The notes: generated by a model not told the origin, from the letters alone. A stretch of DNA of 64,000 bases from Sipunculus nudus (GCA_026874595.1 CM049310.1:2666001-2730000), one strand, 5' to 3'; counted from the stretch's first letter, positions 1 to 12,010 are shown. Made by a program: numbers and translations.

Positions 1-74
1 ATTTATTCCATTTATTTAATTGATAAATATATTTAAATGAATCTAATAAACACTTCACCTCCCCCCTGTCGATA

Positions 75-602
75 TTAAGCATTGTTTAAGTTGGTAATTG
101 GTTTCCAGAGATTTTCATGATATTTAAGTTTTCCTCTGGAAAGTGCCACCTTTTTTTCAATGTCATAGTAATATTTTATGAAATTTCTTGCACCATTAAA
201 TGACAACACCTCTCTTTTACACTTTTTCACATATATGTAATATTTTACAAAGAGTATAATTTTGTCCAGTAATCTATTTAAGCTTACATTCAGAATTATT
301 ATTTTAATTGAGAAAATGTTTGGAATACCAAAGGTTGTAAGCCAGTCATATATTTTTTTCCAAAGTTCCTTGGTATAATCACATTCATAAAATATATGTG
401 TGATGGTTTCTTTCTTACTGTTACAAAAAGTACATAGTTCACTCTCTGTAATACCGGCTTTAGTCAAGAATGGGTTTAATGCAAGAATACGATGCACAAT
501 TTTATATTGAAAATACCTTAGTTTTGTAGAAATTGTTATGTTATCAATATTCTGAAAAGCTTCATGTAATTCATCTCTTGTGCACTCTCCTAAATCTCTT
601 TG
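75..602 (-). pseudogene. LINE ORF2 C-terminal CCHC region (zf-RVT type)
   Basis: This continues the reverse transcriptase frame after the TGA at 603-605. It contains ISTKLRYFQYKIVHRILALN, followed by a cysteine/histidine cluster, LCTFCN and THIFYEC (C-x2-C, H-x4-C), and then LWKKIYDWL. This is the typical zinc-binding C-terminus of L1/Tx1 ORF2 proteins. The frame ends at 75. Confidence 0.8.
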
Positions 603-2938
603 TCACATTAAAATACTATTTTCTGGCTGAGTGCATTTCATCGCAACTAGTTCATTATAAAAAAGGTTTGTAGGGTTTGCATGTTGAATTAATCTATTAA
701 TTTTATATATATATGCTCCCTCATAGTAGTTATCAATAATTTCTGTTCTCCATTTATTTGGTATTGCATGTATAAGACTATTATATCTCATTGTGTCTAT
801 ATGTATTCCATATATATCCTGTAATTCATGTTTACTGAACAATGTATACTGTTTATTTTTTTTCTTGATTAAATCATGGATATATCGAATTCCTGCTTCA
901 TACCATATTTTATAGAATGCAAGTTTACCATTAATTTTAATATGTGAATTACACCACAGTGACTGTTTCAAATAATCCCCGACTGTTTCTGGTGTATCAT
1001 AGTTGAACTTGCACCATTCTTGCAGGATTTCAAACCAAAAGTTATTTAATTTTCTTAGAAAAGGAATGCTATGCATATCTTCATATTTCATATTGCAAGT
1101 GAAAATATAAGCAGTCATATGCTTTAAACTTGTATCTATTAAATGCCTCCATCCAACATCTGTGTTTCCTGTTAACAATCTCTTTATCCAAGTAATCTTT
1201 GTGGCTCTAACTTTTGACCAGATATCCACCATATTCAATCCTCCATACTTTTTTGGTGCTATTAAAGTGCTTCTTTTTATTTTATCTATTTTGCTATTCC
1301 ATATGAAATTACTGAGTAATACCTCTATTTCCTTTAAGTAATGAGGTAGTATATTAGGTAAAAGAGATATATGGTACTGTAATTGTGATATCAATTCAGA
1401 TTTTATAACTGTAATTTTTCCTATTGGCGTTAACTGTCGTTTGTTCCAAATATTTATCATGTTTTTTATTTTTGTGATTGATGGTTTGAAGTTTAAATTA
1501 GTTAAATTTTGTAATCTATTATTAATTTGAATACCCAGTACCGTCACTGGTCCGGTAGTCCATTGGAGGCCCATATTAATTATTTCATTTTTTCCATGTT
1601 CATGGTTTCCTATTGGCATGATTATAGTCTTTTCCAAATTAATTTTTAGACCACTTATAGAGTGGAATCGGCTAAACTGATCAACGGTTTCTTTAATAAC
1701 CTCGGGTCTACTTTCTATAAACAATGACGTATCATCTGCATATTGTGATATTTTATGTATTTTGTTATTTACCTCTATACCTTTTATTTCTTTATTATTT
1801 CTAATTCTTGTAGCCAATATTTCTGCACAAATGATAAATAAATATGGTGACAGGGGGCATCCCTGTCGGACTCCCCTGTTAATATTAAAAAAATTCGTGG
1901 ACCAGCCATTATTTAATACACATGATGTTATATCCTTGTAAAAGACCTTTATCCATTGACTTATGTTATTCCCAAAGTTGTAATAATCAAGAGCTTTATG
2001 TATAAAAGGCCATTCTAATAAATCGAAAGCTTTTTCAAAATCTATAAGCATAAGATTAGCTTTTACTTTATTATTACTGCAATGTGAAAATAAACTATAG
2101 ATCCTTGTGATAGTTTCTCCAATATACCTATTGCGCAAAAATCCAGTCTGGTCGGAATGAATAATGTTTGGAAGTACTTTTTGTAATCTAAGAGCTATAC
2201 ATTTTGTAATAAGTTTATAATCAAAATTCAAAAGCGATATTGGTCTCCAGTTTTTTAATAATTGAGGATCCTTAGATTTTTTTGGAATTAATGTTATAAC
2301 GCCTTGTCTTTGTGATATATTAAGTCTGCCTTCTGTAAAAGAATAACTATATGAAGCCATTAAGTCTTTCTTGATATTTTCCCAGAATATTTTATAAAAT
2401 TCTGCAGGCAAACCATCAATACCTGGCGATTTGCCATTCTGGAATGTTTTCAAACAATCTTCAAGTTCACTTTCGGTTAATTCTTTATCACAGTTATTTT
2501 ATCTTCTTCTGAGAGGGTTTCGGGATTATCTTGGAAAAATTCATTAACAATTTCTATAGGTGGCTGTTGCTGCTCTGAAGAATATAATTTAGTATAAAAC
2601 GTTGATATTTCCTTCAGAATATTATTCTCGTCAGTAATATATTGAACATCTTTTTGCTCTGATGATTTTTCAATTTTTAGTTTTGTGATAGTTTTTCTGT
2701 TATGCAACCTTTTTTCTAAATTTAACAATTATTTTGACGGTTTTTCCCCTTCTAAATACCAGGTAGTTTTACATCTTAGCATAGCACCTTCCGTTTTTTC
2801 TTGCATTATGGTTTCAATTTTAAGTTTCAGTGCATTTATTTCTTCTAAAAGATTCTCATCGGGTTTTTTCCCGTACTGTTCTTCTAATTCTGCTAATTTG
2901 GACTCTGTATGCTGCAATAGCTCTCGTTTTTGTTTCAT
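603..2938 (-). pseudogene. LINE ORF2: linker and reverse transcriptase domain
   Basis: The linker (2938-2477) is lysine/glutamate rich and coiled-coil-like, with an in-frame stop at 2729-2731. A frameshift near 2495 leads into a 616-codon open stretch (2453-603) carrying a near-complete reverse transcriptase. Motifs by residue of that stretch: SPGIDGLPAEFY about 9-20, LIDFEKAFD with the first catalytic Asp at about 138, RQGCPLSPYLF about 196-206, and QYADDTSLF with the catalytic YADD at about 238-241. The thumb and connection follow. An in-frame TGA at 603-605 is the only break before the C-terminal region. The catalytic residues are intact, so this copy has lost function through frame breaks rather than loss of the active site. 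Confidence 0.88.
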
Positions 2939-3845
2939 TTGTCTAGAAGCATATGCAATCGTTGCCCCCTTATCTTACATTTAATCGTATCCCACATCAA
3001 GGCTGGATTAGCATTACTGTTAAATTCTTTTGTTTCTATGATGGTATTTTTAATAAATTCTATGTATTCTGGAATCTGTAAATATTTACAATTAAGTTTC
3101 CAAAACCCTGGTCCCCTATTCCTATATTTTAAATCGAGCCTAATTCCGATTGATGAATGGTCTGTTTTAAAACCTGGAAAGATCCAGCTGTTTTCCACAT
3201 TTCCAACAAGGCCTTTTGATATTAAGAAAAAATCTAGTCTACAGAATATATTCGATGGTCTTAATCTTTTCCAAGTGAACTGCTGAAGTCGCGGATGTTG
3301 ATCACGCCATATATCTACCATATCTAAATTGTCTAACCACATATGTATTATATTCTGTGCTCTTTGATGAGTTGTAGGATTACCTCCTTTTTTATCCTCC
3401 TTTATATCTAAAACTAAATTGAAATCGCCTCCCATTAATCTGTTATCATTGGGAAAGGATTCAACGTATTCCATTATTGTTTCGAAAAAGTCTGGACTAT
3501 CATGGTTAGGCCCATATATATTCACTAATGTAAGTCTTGATTCTTCAATTATAATATCTAATAATAGAAATTGCCCTTTCTCGCTTCTAATAATATCCTG
3601 TATTTCAAAATTAAGATCATTTTTTATCAGAATACATACTCCTTTAGAACTGCTTGTGCCATGTGAAAATAATATAGTACCTCCCCACTCGGCTCGCCAA
3701 GTTTTTTCATCTTTTGGGGTACTGTGTGTCTCTTGTAAAAAAAATACTTTAGCTTTTTTTTATGTAACCAATGGAAAGTTTCTCTTCTCTTAATACTATC
3801 CCCCAATCCCCTCACATTTAAAGAGACTATTTCAGCCATTGACAA
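2935..3845 (-). pseudogene. LINE ORF2 N-terminus: AP endonuclease domain (broken)
   Basis: The endonuclease nicks target DNA to prime reverse transcription. The likely ORF2 start is the ATG at 3845, giving MSMAEIVSLNVRGLGD, the usual opening strand with the catalytic Asn (SLNVRG). A frameshift in an A-run near 3755-3765 separates this from the rest of the domain. In the second piece (3525 downward) are NIYGPN, the GGDFN motif with catalytic Asp and Asn, and the terminal TDHSSI, equivalent to SDH. A further frameshift in a G-run near 2965 takes the reading frame into the linker. All key residues are visible, so only frame breaks inactivate it. Confidence 0.8.
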
Positions 3846-5566
3846 AATAGTGCAAAATAATCTTTGATAGACTATAGCTTACATCACATTCTTGTCTAAA
3901 TATAAACCTTTTACCTGCATACGAGCAACATATAAATCGGTGCATATGTGTTTGTGCATTTGTATACAATACTACATATTCACATAGCTGTTGTACATAA
4001 ACCTTAAACATAGTGTCTTTACATATACGGTGTCAACGAGACCCTGCTTCCAAAAAAACATGTAGTACTCTTCGCTTATTTATATAATGTCTAATACATA
4101 TTCATGTATTTCTGCTCACACAATGTTAGACAAATATTATGCGAATATATGAAGTTGCATATATACTCATTAAAGCCAAACGGACCACCTTATTAGAAGA
4201 TGATTAATTACTCCAACTAGTTAATGGAGAAAAAGGAACGATGTCAATGAGGTAACTACCACCTGCTTGCCTCTATTAGAGGTGCCCATCTAGACCTAAT
4301 AGGAATATATAGGGTTCTTGTATTAACCTACTCAATGCCAATAAACCAGATTATTAAAATTAAGCACTAATGATGACAATATGTCTGCTTCATTTGTCTA
4401 ACTCTCATTTCTTAATTAAATACCATTTTTTAACTACAATAATAATCAAGCCCCAGGGGCGATGTTAATGTTTAAATTTGCCGAATAATTAAAAAATACA
4501 CCTTTGTGGGTGCGGTTCTTTTTTTGTAAATCACAGGTAGAAAAATGCACTAAGTCCATCATAGTTTAAAAAACTTAAAAAACTCATATACCTGTTCATT
4601 CTATCAAAGAGATTCTTTTTTATGGTATTACCTTTTATAAATCTGAACTGATCTCCATCAGTTCACTTTCAATTACCTCCAAGGTAAACATGTGTAAAAA
4701 AACTGTACTTTTAATAATATAATGGATATATATATATATATACACATACATATATATATATATATACATATATACACACATACACATACATACATCCATT
4801 CTATAGCCTGACAGGACAATTTTAGCAGAATATAGATAATAGAGGCTAAAATGTCTATAATATATATATATATATATGCGCTTATATTTGATATCCTGAG
4901 CTACAGGGGGATGGGAGCTAGAAGGTAGTAGGCGCCGTTTCCGGGTCTCTTTGCAATAAACTAAACCACTTTAAGAGAGAAGAAAAATAAATGTGAAAAC
5001 ATGAAAATTTAATTTATAAAAATAAACCCTGGCATATATCGACATAAGATTTGAATAAAGAATCAGAGATTAACGAATAGAATGTGCAATTTTAGTTTAT
5101 TCTCCTCCTTCTGATTCCCACGTAACAATCAAACTGGGCGGGGGGGGGGGGGGGAATTGTCACTCATGATCGTTGGTCTTATCCAGTCATTTTCTTGTGT
5201 GACAATAAAATATAATTAGAATAAATTATAAATTTGATAATGAGAAGCAGACGAGTTCAGCAAGGGCAAGCAAGGTTTAATAAAAAAGTATTATGGTAAA
5301 CAATTTTTGTTTATTTTATAATCTCACCAAAAAAAATAATTCTTAAACCTTATTGCATATTGCATTTTGATTTGTTATATTCCACTTCATTAATTTAGTT
5401 ATTTACTTATCCAATTTTCCCGCCAAAACATATTTTGCGGATACTCTGTTTTCACGTGGGTTGCACTGCCGCCGCTACCGCGTTTGTTTCCAGAGAACTC
5501 CTCTGAGACCCTCTGATATCCTCAGAGACTTTTGAAAGACCTATGTAGCTGTGCATAACAAATACA
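3846..5566. other. AT-rich stretch with no gene seen
   Basis: There is no ORF with recognisable similarity on either strand. It holds short TA/CA microsatellite runs at about 4727-4798 and 4860-4877 and a 15-base G run at 5140-5154. It could be a decayed 5' part of the LINE to its left, but I see no ORF1 motif. Confidence 0.6.
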
Positions 5567-5767
5567 GGTGGCGCCACCTGCAACCCTTATGTGCAGTGTG
5601 AATCTGGGTGTCTTTGTGATAACAGCCCATAATCTCAGGAGTGGTTCATTGTATTGAGCTGAAATTTTGCATGTCCATAGATCTTGGATCTCACGATCTC
5701 ATACTTTAGACTGGTTGCGCCACCTACAATCATTGTTGCTTGAAGTCAATCTCTGCATTTGCCATCT
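5567..5767. repeat. Host tandem-type repeat, left of the Gypsy insertion
   Basis: It contains the 12-bp palindrome GGTGGCGCCACC (5567-5578) and the phrase CTGAAATTTTGCATGTCCAT, which recurs right of the Gypsy element at about 13168 and, slightly changed, about 13448. The Gypsy copy landed inside this repeat; the last four bases (5764-5767, ATCT) are the target duplication. Confidence 0.7.
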
Positions 5768-6873
5768 TGTAAAGGATGTCAGGATTCGGGCCAGTCAATT
5801 GCAGAGAGAAGAAAAACACTGTTGTAAATTTCACCCGTTGAATTTATTCCGGTAATCCAAGAATGTACAGCGATGTGACCTTGCGGAAGCGTCGTGATGA
5901 TTGCTAACAGTAAGCTAACTTTACAGCGGGTTAATTTCTCTGGGTACGAACTGAAAAGATCGAGAGAGCTTCCCCGCATGCACGTCGGAAGATCTCTCTT
6001 TCAGGCGATCGCAGTTCAGTAGCCCAAAATCTGCCTGTTCCTACTCTCTACCCCTTTTTACCCATTTTCGCTGGTGTCATTCATTATCTAACTCCACCCA
6101 TCCTGACTGATTTGAGTTCCTATTGGCCGTAACTACAGGCCACTAACAGCTACCCTATTACCTGGCTACCCCCCGCCTTGACATTGAGGGCCGGCACAGG
6201 ATTAATTAGTCTGAGCCGGCATTGACACCACTATCTAAATCAGCCAGGGGTATCGTACTATCGTAGGCTTACCGGGGGGGGGGGGGGTGCTCTTGGCGCG
6301 TAGCGCAGGTGTGTAAACACTGCCATGTCAGCCCAGCTGATTGTCGGCCGTGGATGGATTCGCACCTGGCTATCGTATCTGTGTTACCTAACTGGCCGTG
6401 GCATAACCCCCGGTGCTGTGTTGAGACCTAGCTAGGGGTATCTATCGGGATCTGCTACCACAGCTTCCTAGCGCTCTAGCGTATCTAATTAATCCGGCTC
6501 GTGACCGGCGGGGCCGCCCGGCCTATGATAGTGCGCTCCTTGATGACTAATCCCCCCCCCCCCCCAGCACCCGTACTGTGGGAAAAATAAACTTCTGGTA
6601 TTCCCCGGCTGCTACTTACTATGTATGGTTACATGCATGATTGTCAAAAATAATATTTTTATCTGAATTTTCCCATTCAATCCTGTTCTATAATGACACT
6701 ACTCCTACTTGTCTGACGCTCCCGCTCTATGGTCATTAATATTCACAATTTTATGCACATGGAATTGAAATTGAATAGTATAATAATAATGATAAAATAA
6801 TAGTTATAATAATCATGGAATTTTATATTGCGCAGGTAGCACTTGCTTGCTTATTGTATGTATGAACTTTACA
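5768..6873 (-). repeat. Gypsy 3' LTR
   Basis: It matches 12027-13132 along its whole length and starts and ends at the same bases. Differences include single substitutions (for example TTTCAGG versus TTTTAGG near 6001) and runs of 14 versus 13 G and 14 versus 15 C. Since the element reads leftward, this is the 3' LTR. Confidence 0.95.
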
Positions 6874-6894
6874 CACGCCCCCCCCCCCCCCCCC
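6874..6894 (-). other. Candidate polypurine tract, a 17-base G run
   Basis: On the sense (minus) strand, 17 consecutive G (6894-6878) followed by CGTG lie directly before the 3' LTR. This is where the plus-strand primer tract must be. A pure G run is unusual; most tracts are mixed A/G. Confidence 0.6.
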
Positions 6895-7261
6895 TATCAA
6901 AGAAAAGGGCGGCTGATGAGGCGCCCTTTTCTCAAAAATTTATGGCTGGGGTTCACTCCTGCCAAAAAAAAAGTTCATACAAGTAGTGCAAACAAGGACC
7001 AGTCTGCGCTTCCAAGTTATAATTGAGATGCATATCTATATATCTATATATATAAAAAAATATATGAATAGAACTAATAGATGTAAATGTTCGTAAAACA
7101 AGCATTACTTGCAAACCTCAAGTCCATTCTGGTTTCAGTCCATAGGTGATGCGTGTTTTGTTTTTTTGTTTTATAAAGAAGGTTAAATTATTGTCCAAAA
7201 AAATAATGAAAAGTTTTCAGTGTCCCATTAATTGTTCGCCGGTTGGCTGCTCAGGTTCGGA

Positions 7262-7606
7262 CTATGCGGCACGGGTCATCAGTCTGTCCCACGCTGAAGG
7301 CTGACTACCTAGTGGTGATTCCACTGGTGATGCTGTCCCCTGTCGTGCGGCGCATCTTGGGACAGCGATAGCGATGATTATGAGAAATGCCAGGGCTATG
7401 CCTGTGTTCACATACGCGTGAGTGTTGGACCCTGGGAAATCCTTGGCTTCTGTAGCGTACTCCGGTATTGGTGTCATGTGTTTCAGTGACACATTTGTTA
7501 TTTCCTTAAGCGATAACCACTTAGGAGCACGGCCGAATATCAGGGGATCCCGATTATTCTGACTCCTCCCCTGAGGTTGACTCCGCCTCTCCTGCCAATA
7601 TGTCAT
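7262..7606 (-). CDS. Short Gypsy ORF3 with one membrane segment, role unknown
   Basis: This 114-codon frame overlaps the end of the pol frame by about 50 bases and ends 390 bp before the 3' LTR. The N-terminal half is basic and polar; an NVS glycosylation-type site lies near residue 38-40; residues 69-83 form a hydrophobic stretch (GIALAFLIIIAIAV) that could span a membrane. Position and anchor resemble the tail of an env-like ORF. However, there is no signal peptide, it is far too short, and I recognise no family, so a chance open frame is possible. Confidence 0.3.
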   Translation of the reverse strand: MTYWQERRSQPQGRSQNNRDPLIFGRAPKWLSLKEITNVSLKHMTPIPEYATEAKDFPGSNTHAYVNTGIALAFLIIIAIAVPRCAARQGTASPVESPLGSQPSAWDRLMTRAA

Positions 7607-8225
7607 ACCTGATACGCTTGATGTTACGTAATCTACCTCCTCGATAACTCATCTGGGGGGGTTTGGAGTTTGTACGCTTCGGGGCCCGTTTTGGGGCTGG
7701 CCCTGCTACTGGCGCAAAGTCCGCTTCACGTGGGGGGTCAAGGTCCACATCCATATTGGAAAAAGGGAATTCAGCTTCTCCCTGTTCTTGCGCGTTCGCG
7801 TCAACATTCGGGGAGTTACTATTTCCGGACTCATTCGGGCGTGGCGCTTGTGGCGGTGACGCTACTGTATCGGTTGTCTCGAGGGATGGGTTGGCCGTCT
7901 GCTAAGCGTTGTTTGCATCCCAAGCGGGGCGGCGTTGGCGTTTCGGGCGCGGGGGTATTTCATCCCAGCATAACGAGGGGTCTACTAATCGTACATGATC
8001 TCTGTGTAATTTCTTTGTTTCTCCGGAGACTTGGTTACGTTAGTAGCACGTGGTACCGGATGTACGCGTTACCTGCCATTGGGGGTCCCATTTAGTGGCA
8101 AATGGTTCATTGGCTAGTATGAGTACAGAGTCGCCGACTGCAATATGTTTAGCATTAGGTTTCGCGGCCAATCTCCGTCTGTTGTTGTCACGTGATCTGC
8201 GCGTATTTTCACGGGCTGTTACCAA
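7554..8225 (-). pseudogene. Gypsy pol C-terminus: end of integrase and basic tail
   Basis: It begins just after the integrase deletion with VTARENTRRSR and AVGDSVLI, the typical post-core integrase region. After a frame change come HRDHVRLVDPSLCWDE and then a Pro/Arg-rich tail ending at 7554 (PPREADFAPVAGPAPKRAPK and a terminal acidic stretch). Frame changes near 8040 and a stop near 7905 break it. In an intact element this part would be fused to the upstream integrase. Confidence 0.75.
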
Positions 8226-10288
8226 GGCCTGAGCCTTTGTTTATCCGGGATCGGGTAAGCCTCCATCCAGCCGGTACAATGACATATTATGGTGAGGATA
8301 TATCGATTATTGAAGCGTGAATTTGGGAAGGGCCCTATGAGGTCGAGACTGACCATCTGCATGGGTGATACAGGTATTGGCATTTCTCCCATTGGTGCGT
8401 GATCCCTCTGGCGGGAGTGAGCTTGGCATGTTGTGCACTTAGCAAGTAGTAGTCTAATATCCTTTCTCATGCCCGGCCAGACATAAGCCTCTCTTAACCG
8501 GTGCATTGTTTTTGACGCCGCCATGTGGCCTACTTCCTCATGTGCTCGCCAAATGACTTGTTTTTGAAAAGGAGGTGGTAAGACTAGGCGGGGGTATTGG
8601 GCCGACTCTGATGTGGGACAGCGTGTACTGTACAATAGACCGTCGATAACTATATAAAGTGAGTCAGGGTCTGAAACAGTCTGGGCTAGGAGATCAGGGA
8701 AATGGTGTGTTTGTTCATGGCGTACTTGATCTAAGTTCAACCCGTCTGCTGTTAAGGGTAGTTGTTTATAGGAAACGTCCTCCGGGAAAGCCTGTGGGTC
8801 AATCCAGTCATGGTCCACGTCTACAACGGAAATGCTGTTCGCCGGAATGCGTGACAACATGTCGGCCCGGACATTCCTAGCCCCTCTATGGTATTGGATC
8901 CTTGCACCATATTCTGCCAATAAAATAGCCCAACGTTGAAATTTGGTGTTCACCATTTCTTTTGTGAACAAAGAGGTCAGAGGTTTGTGGTCCGTATAGA
9001 CCGTGAAGTCAGATCCAAAAAGGTAAGGACGTAACTTAGTCAGGGCGTATACCACGGCATATGCTTCTTTTTCAATGGTAGCCCAGCGTTTCTGTGTGTC
9101 TGTCAGCTGATGGGACAAGTACTGAACAACATGTTCTACCCCGTCTTCATGCTTCTGTACCAATATAGCACCTACACAAGAGTCGCTCGCGTCAGTATAC
9201 AGTTTGTATGGTAAGTCAGTGCGCGGGTATGCTACAACAGCAGGCGATGTTAGTAAGGATTTAAGTCTGTCAAATGCCGTTTGTTCTTTGGTCCCCCACC
9301 GGAATTTACAATTCTTTTTGGTGAGGACCGTCAATGGCTGAGCCACTTCCACGTAATTTGGTATGCACTGGCGGTAGTAGTTTGACATGCCTAAGAAGGA
9401 CCTGATTTGTTTGACAGTAGCTGGAGGGGGCAGAGTTTTGATAGCGTTAGTTTTCTCCGGATCTGGTTGTACCCCTGATCTGTTTACGATGTATCCTAAT
9501 AGTTTGACCTCCGACCTGGCAAATGTACATTTCTCAGGTTTCAGTTTAAGATTAGCGTTTCGGATCCTTTCTAGGACAGCTTGTACATGTTTCTCGTGTG
9601 AGACCTTATCCTTACTGTAAATTACAATGTCATTAATGTATATAAGTACACAGGTACCAAGCAGATCGTGGAGAATTGTCTCCATAACTCTCTGAAAATG
9701 GCTTGGTCCATTGGCCAGGCCGAACGGAACTCTTGTGAAAGCAAACTGCCCTCTGTGGCACACACATGCCGTTTTTTCCATGTCGGCAGGATGCACTGGG
9801 AGTTGATGGTAGCCACTCTTAAGGTCAAGAGTGGAGAAAATTGTACTCCCCCTAATTTGATCAAAGATGTCTTGTATTAATGGAAGCGGGTACCTATCTT
9901 TCTTGGTGACTGCGTTTAGCTTCCTATAATCTGCGCAAAAGCGAAATGTGCCCTCTTATCCTTTAGGAACCAAGGTAACTGGCGCTGCCCAGGGGGATGC
10001 GGAGGGTTCGATGATACCATCGGCTAGCATTTCATCAACAGCTTTAGATATGATTTCTCTTTTAGCAAGGGGAACCCTGTATGGCCTCTGATAAATGGGT
10101 TCTCCATGTGTTTCTATTTTCATCGGGGATATATCACAAAACCCGTTGGGAGCATTAGGCCCTGCAAACACATCAGCATAATGCTTTATCACGTCATCCA
10201 TATCATTTTGGCAGGAGGGATATGTTTGGGATAGTCCGGCGATGCCCTGTTGTCCATCTAAATTAGGGGCCAGCGTTTGCCGTGCCAT
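8219..10288 (-). pseudogene. Gypsy pol: reverse transcriptase, RNase H, N-terminal integrase
   Basis: Reading from 10288: RT fingers (PYRVPLAKREII, IIEPSASPWAAPVTLVPKG), an in-frame TAA at 9956-9958, then FRFCADYRKLNAVTKKDRYP, STLDLKSGYHQ (motif A, catalytic Asp), FTRVPFGLANGPSHFQRVM, and IYINDIVIYS, where a first-Asp-to-Asn change has replaced the usual Y-x-DD. RNase H follows (YKLYTDASDSCVGAILVQ, IEKEAYAVVYAL, VYTDHKPL), then the integrase HHCC zinc domain (ending CTTCQAH) and the first catalytic Asp in SLDLIGPF. The frame is lost at about 8226, where the rest of the integrase core, with the second Asp and the Glu, is absent. Stop, active-site change and deletion each predict no activity. 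Confidence 0.92.
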
Positions 10289-10593
10289 ATCATGTCATTG
10301 TCCGCAAGGTTTAAGCAACCTTTACCTGCCAAGAGTGCATCATTCCCAAGGATCATTTCTTGTGGTAAGTCCTGTACTATGTACATGTCAATATTCCCTA
10401 CGTCCTGTATCGGTAGTTGGGTGCAGCCTACTATCTCTAAGGGGTGTCCAGTAACGGATTTTAAAGGGACAGGGGGTTTCTGAACAATGGGGCGGCGGTG
10501 TGTTTTTACACAAATGTCATCAAAAGTTTCGCGTCGCAGCAATGTGCGAGTAGCACCTGTATCTATCAATGCCAAAACCTGAATACAACCCAC
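10258..10593 (-). pseudogene. Gypsy aspartic protease
   Basis: A retropepsin-type domain: LALIDTGATRTLL carries the catalytic DTGA, preceded by a hydrophobic strand. Further on, PQEMILGNDALLA matches the usual I-L-G-D flap/C-terminal strand. It lies between gag (ends 10638) and RT, each in a different frame. The gag-to-protease change is in the -1 sense typical of programmed frameshifting. The protease-to-RT change (30-bp overlap at 10258-10288) may be a lesion. Confidence 0.82.
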
Positions 10594-11206
10594 ACAAAGG
10601 GCAGTCTCGGGCCTTAATGCGTGTCCTGCTACGACGCTTAATAGTTTAAATGACTATTTTGCATGGGATGGTTACAGTTATTACAAGTTGCGTTTGAGGG
10701 AGGGTTGTACCGGCGTGGGGGGTGACTTACCTGTGACCTAGGGCGTGACCTCGGCTGGCAATTCTGTAGGTTTCGTTGCGTGTTTCGTCGCAGGCATTCT
10801 CTCGCCACGTGGCCCGCTTTTCCGCATTCATAGCAGATGGGCCTGCCGTCGGTAGTCCAGCTAAGCGGATTCGAATGGCGCACATTCCTACTGTTATAAT
10901 TATTGGCAGGTTTAGGCGAATCACGACGACCTGCACGTTGAGACTCACGCGAATCACTGACCAATCGGCCCACACTAGCGATTGCTTCGTACACATCGGC
11001 TAAATTTATTCCCTTTTCCACCGTGGTAATAGCGGAAATATCCATTGGCTCTTCTGTTCCCTTGACGTGGGGCTGGACGAATTCACCTTCGCGTTGGTCC
11101 GTGATGGTGGCCTGGTACATTGCTTCTTGGAGATCCCTGGGTCCCTGGTATGACACTTGGCGTCTTACATTTTCATTCACCAACGCCCGAATGTATATCT
11201 TGATTA

Positions 11207-11736
11207 GACCTTTGTTTGTTCTCCCGAACGCTCACTCATCGGGTATGCTTGTTCGGCGAGGTCTCTAAACATCCGGTTGAAGTGAGGTACGGAGACGGAG
11301 ACTTGCTGTTTTAAGTTGTTGAGTTGTTGGCGCAACAATTCGATGTCGTTTGGAGGGAGGAAGTTTTGTCGGATGTGCTTTTTGAGCGCATCCCAAGCTA
11401 CTGCTAGTCTCGGTGCCCCTGGGTTAACAAGTGTGTGTTCCGTTAAGTATCGTTCCACCTCCCTCCTTAGCGACCTTTGTTTGTTCTCCCGAACGCTCAC
11501 TCATCGGGTATGTTTGTTCGGCGAGGTCTCTAAACATCCGGTTGAAGTGAGGTACGGAGACGGAGACTTGCTGTTTTAAGTTGTTGAGTTGTTGGCGCAA
11601 CAATTCGATGTCGTTTGGAGGGAGGAAGTTTTGTCGGATGTGCTTTTTGAGCGCATCCCAAGCTACTGCTAGTCTCGGTGCCCCTGGGTTAACAAGTGTG
11701 TGTAATGTTAAGTATCGTTCCACCTCCCTCCTTAGT
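11207..11736. repeat. 265-bp tandem duplication inside gag
   Basis: Positions 11207-11471 and 11472-11736 are near-identical copies (about four mismatches). 265 is not a multiple of three, so the capsid frame breaks. Both copies encode the same capsid segment in different frames. The copies are as similar as the two LTRs, so the duplication is also recent, or the array may be partly an assembly artefact. Confidence 0.92.
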
Positions 11737-12010
11737 GACCCGGTGACCGTACGAGTAACAATGTCTTTAAGTTCAGCTTCCCCGGGAACATATTCCTTAG
11801 CCCACTCTATTTGCTCTAGCCAGTCTTTAACGGCCGTATAGGAGGTCCCATCTCAAGTGCTAGTTCTAGAAACTACATCTTTTATGACGTTCCGCTTACC
11901 TACTTCATAGTAGTGTCGGCTGGCTATGTGTGCTGTTTCCTGATGTGCCTGGGCGAAACCTTCCTGGAATTTCACGATACGTCCGGAGATAGCGTTCTCT
12001 GCTGTCTGGT

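Larger units (their letters stand above)
1..3845 (-). mobile_element. LINE retrotransposon, L1/Tx1-like, ORF2 region, degraded
   Basis: On the minus strand the order is AP-type endonuclease, linker, reverse transcriptase, and a C-terminal CCHC zinc-finger region. This is the ORF2 layout of the L1/Tx1 group. The element reads right to left and its 3' end runs to or beyond the left edge; the first 74 bases would be 3' UTR. I see no ORF1 upstream (3846-5640), so the copy is 5'-truncated or its ORF1 has decayed. Coding is broken by at least three frameshifts (near 3760, 2965 and 2495, the first two in homopolymers) and by in-frame stops at 2729-2731 and 603-605. The clade is inferred from domain order and motif style; RTE or CR1 are less likely because of the terminal CCHC region. 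Confidence 0.85.

Noticed and set aside
7262-7606. A genuine envelope gene
   Set aside because: Only one hydrophobic segment, no signal peptide and too short; kept only as a low-confidence ORF.
7663-8232. Plus-strand open frames across the Gypsy pol region
   Set aside because: They are antisense shadows of pol; homologous motifs are only on the minus strand.
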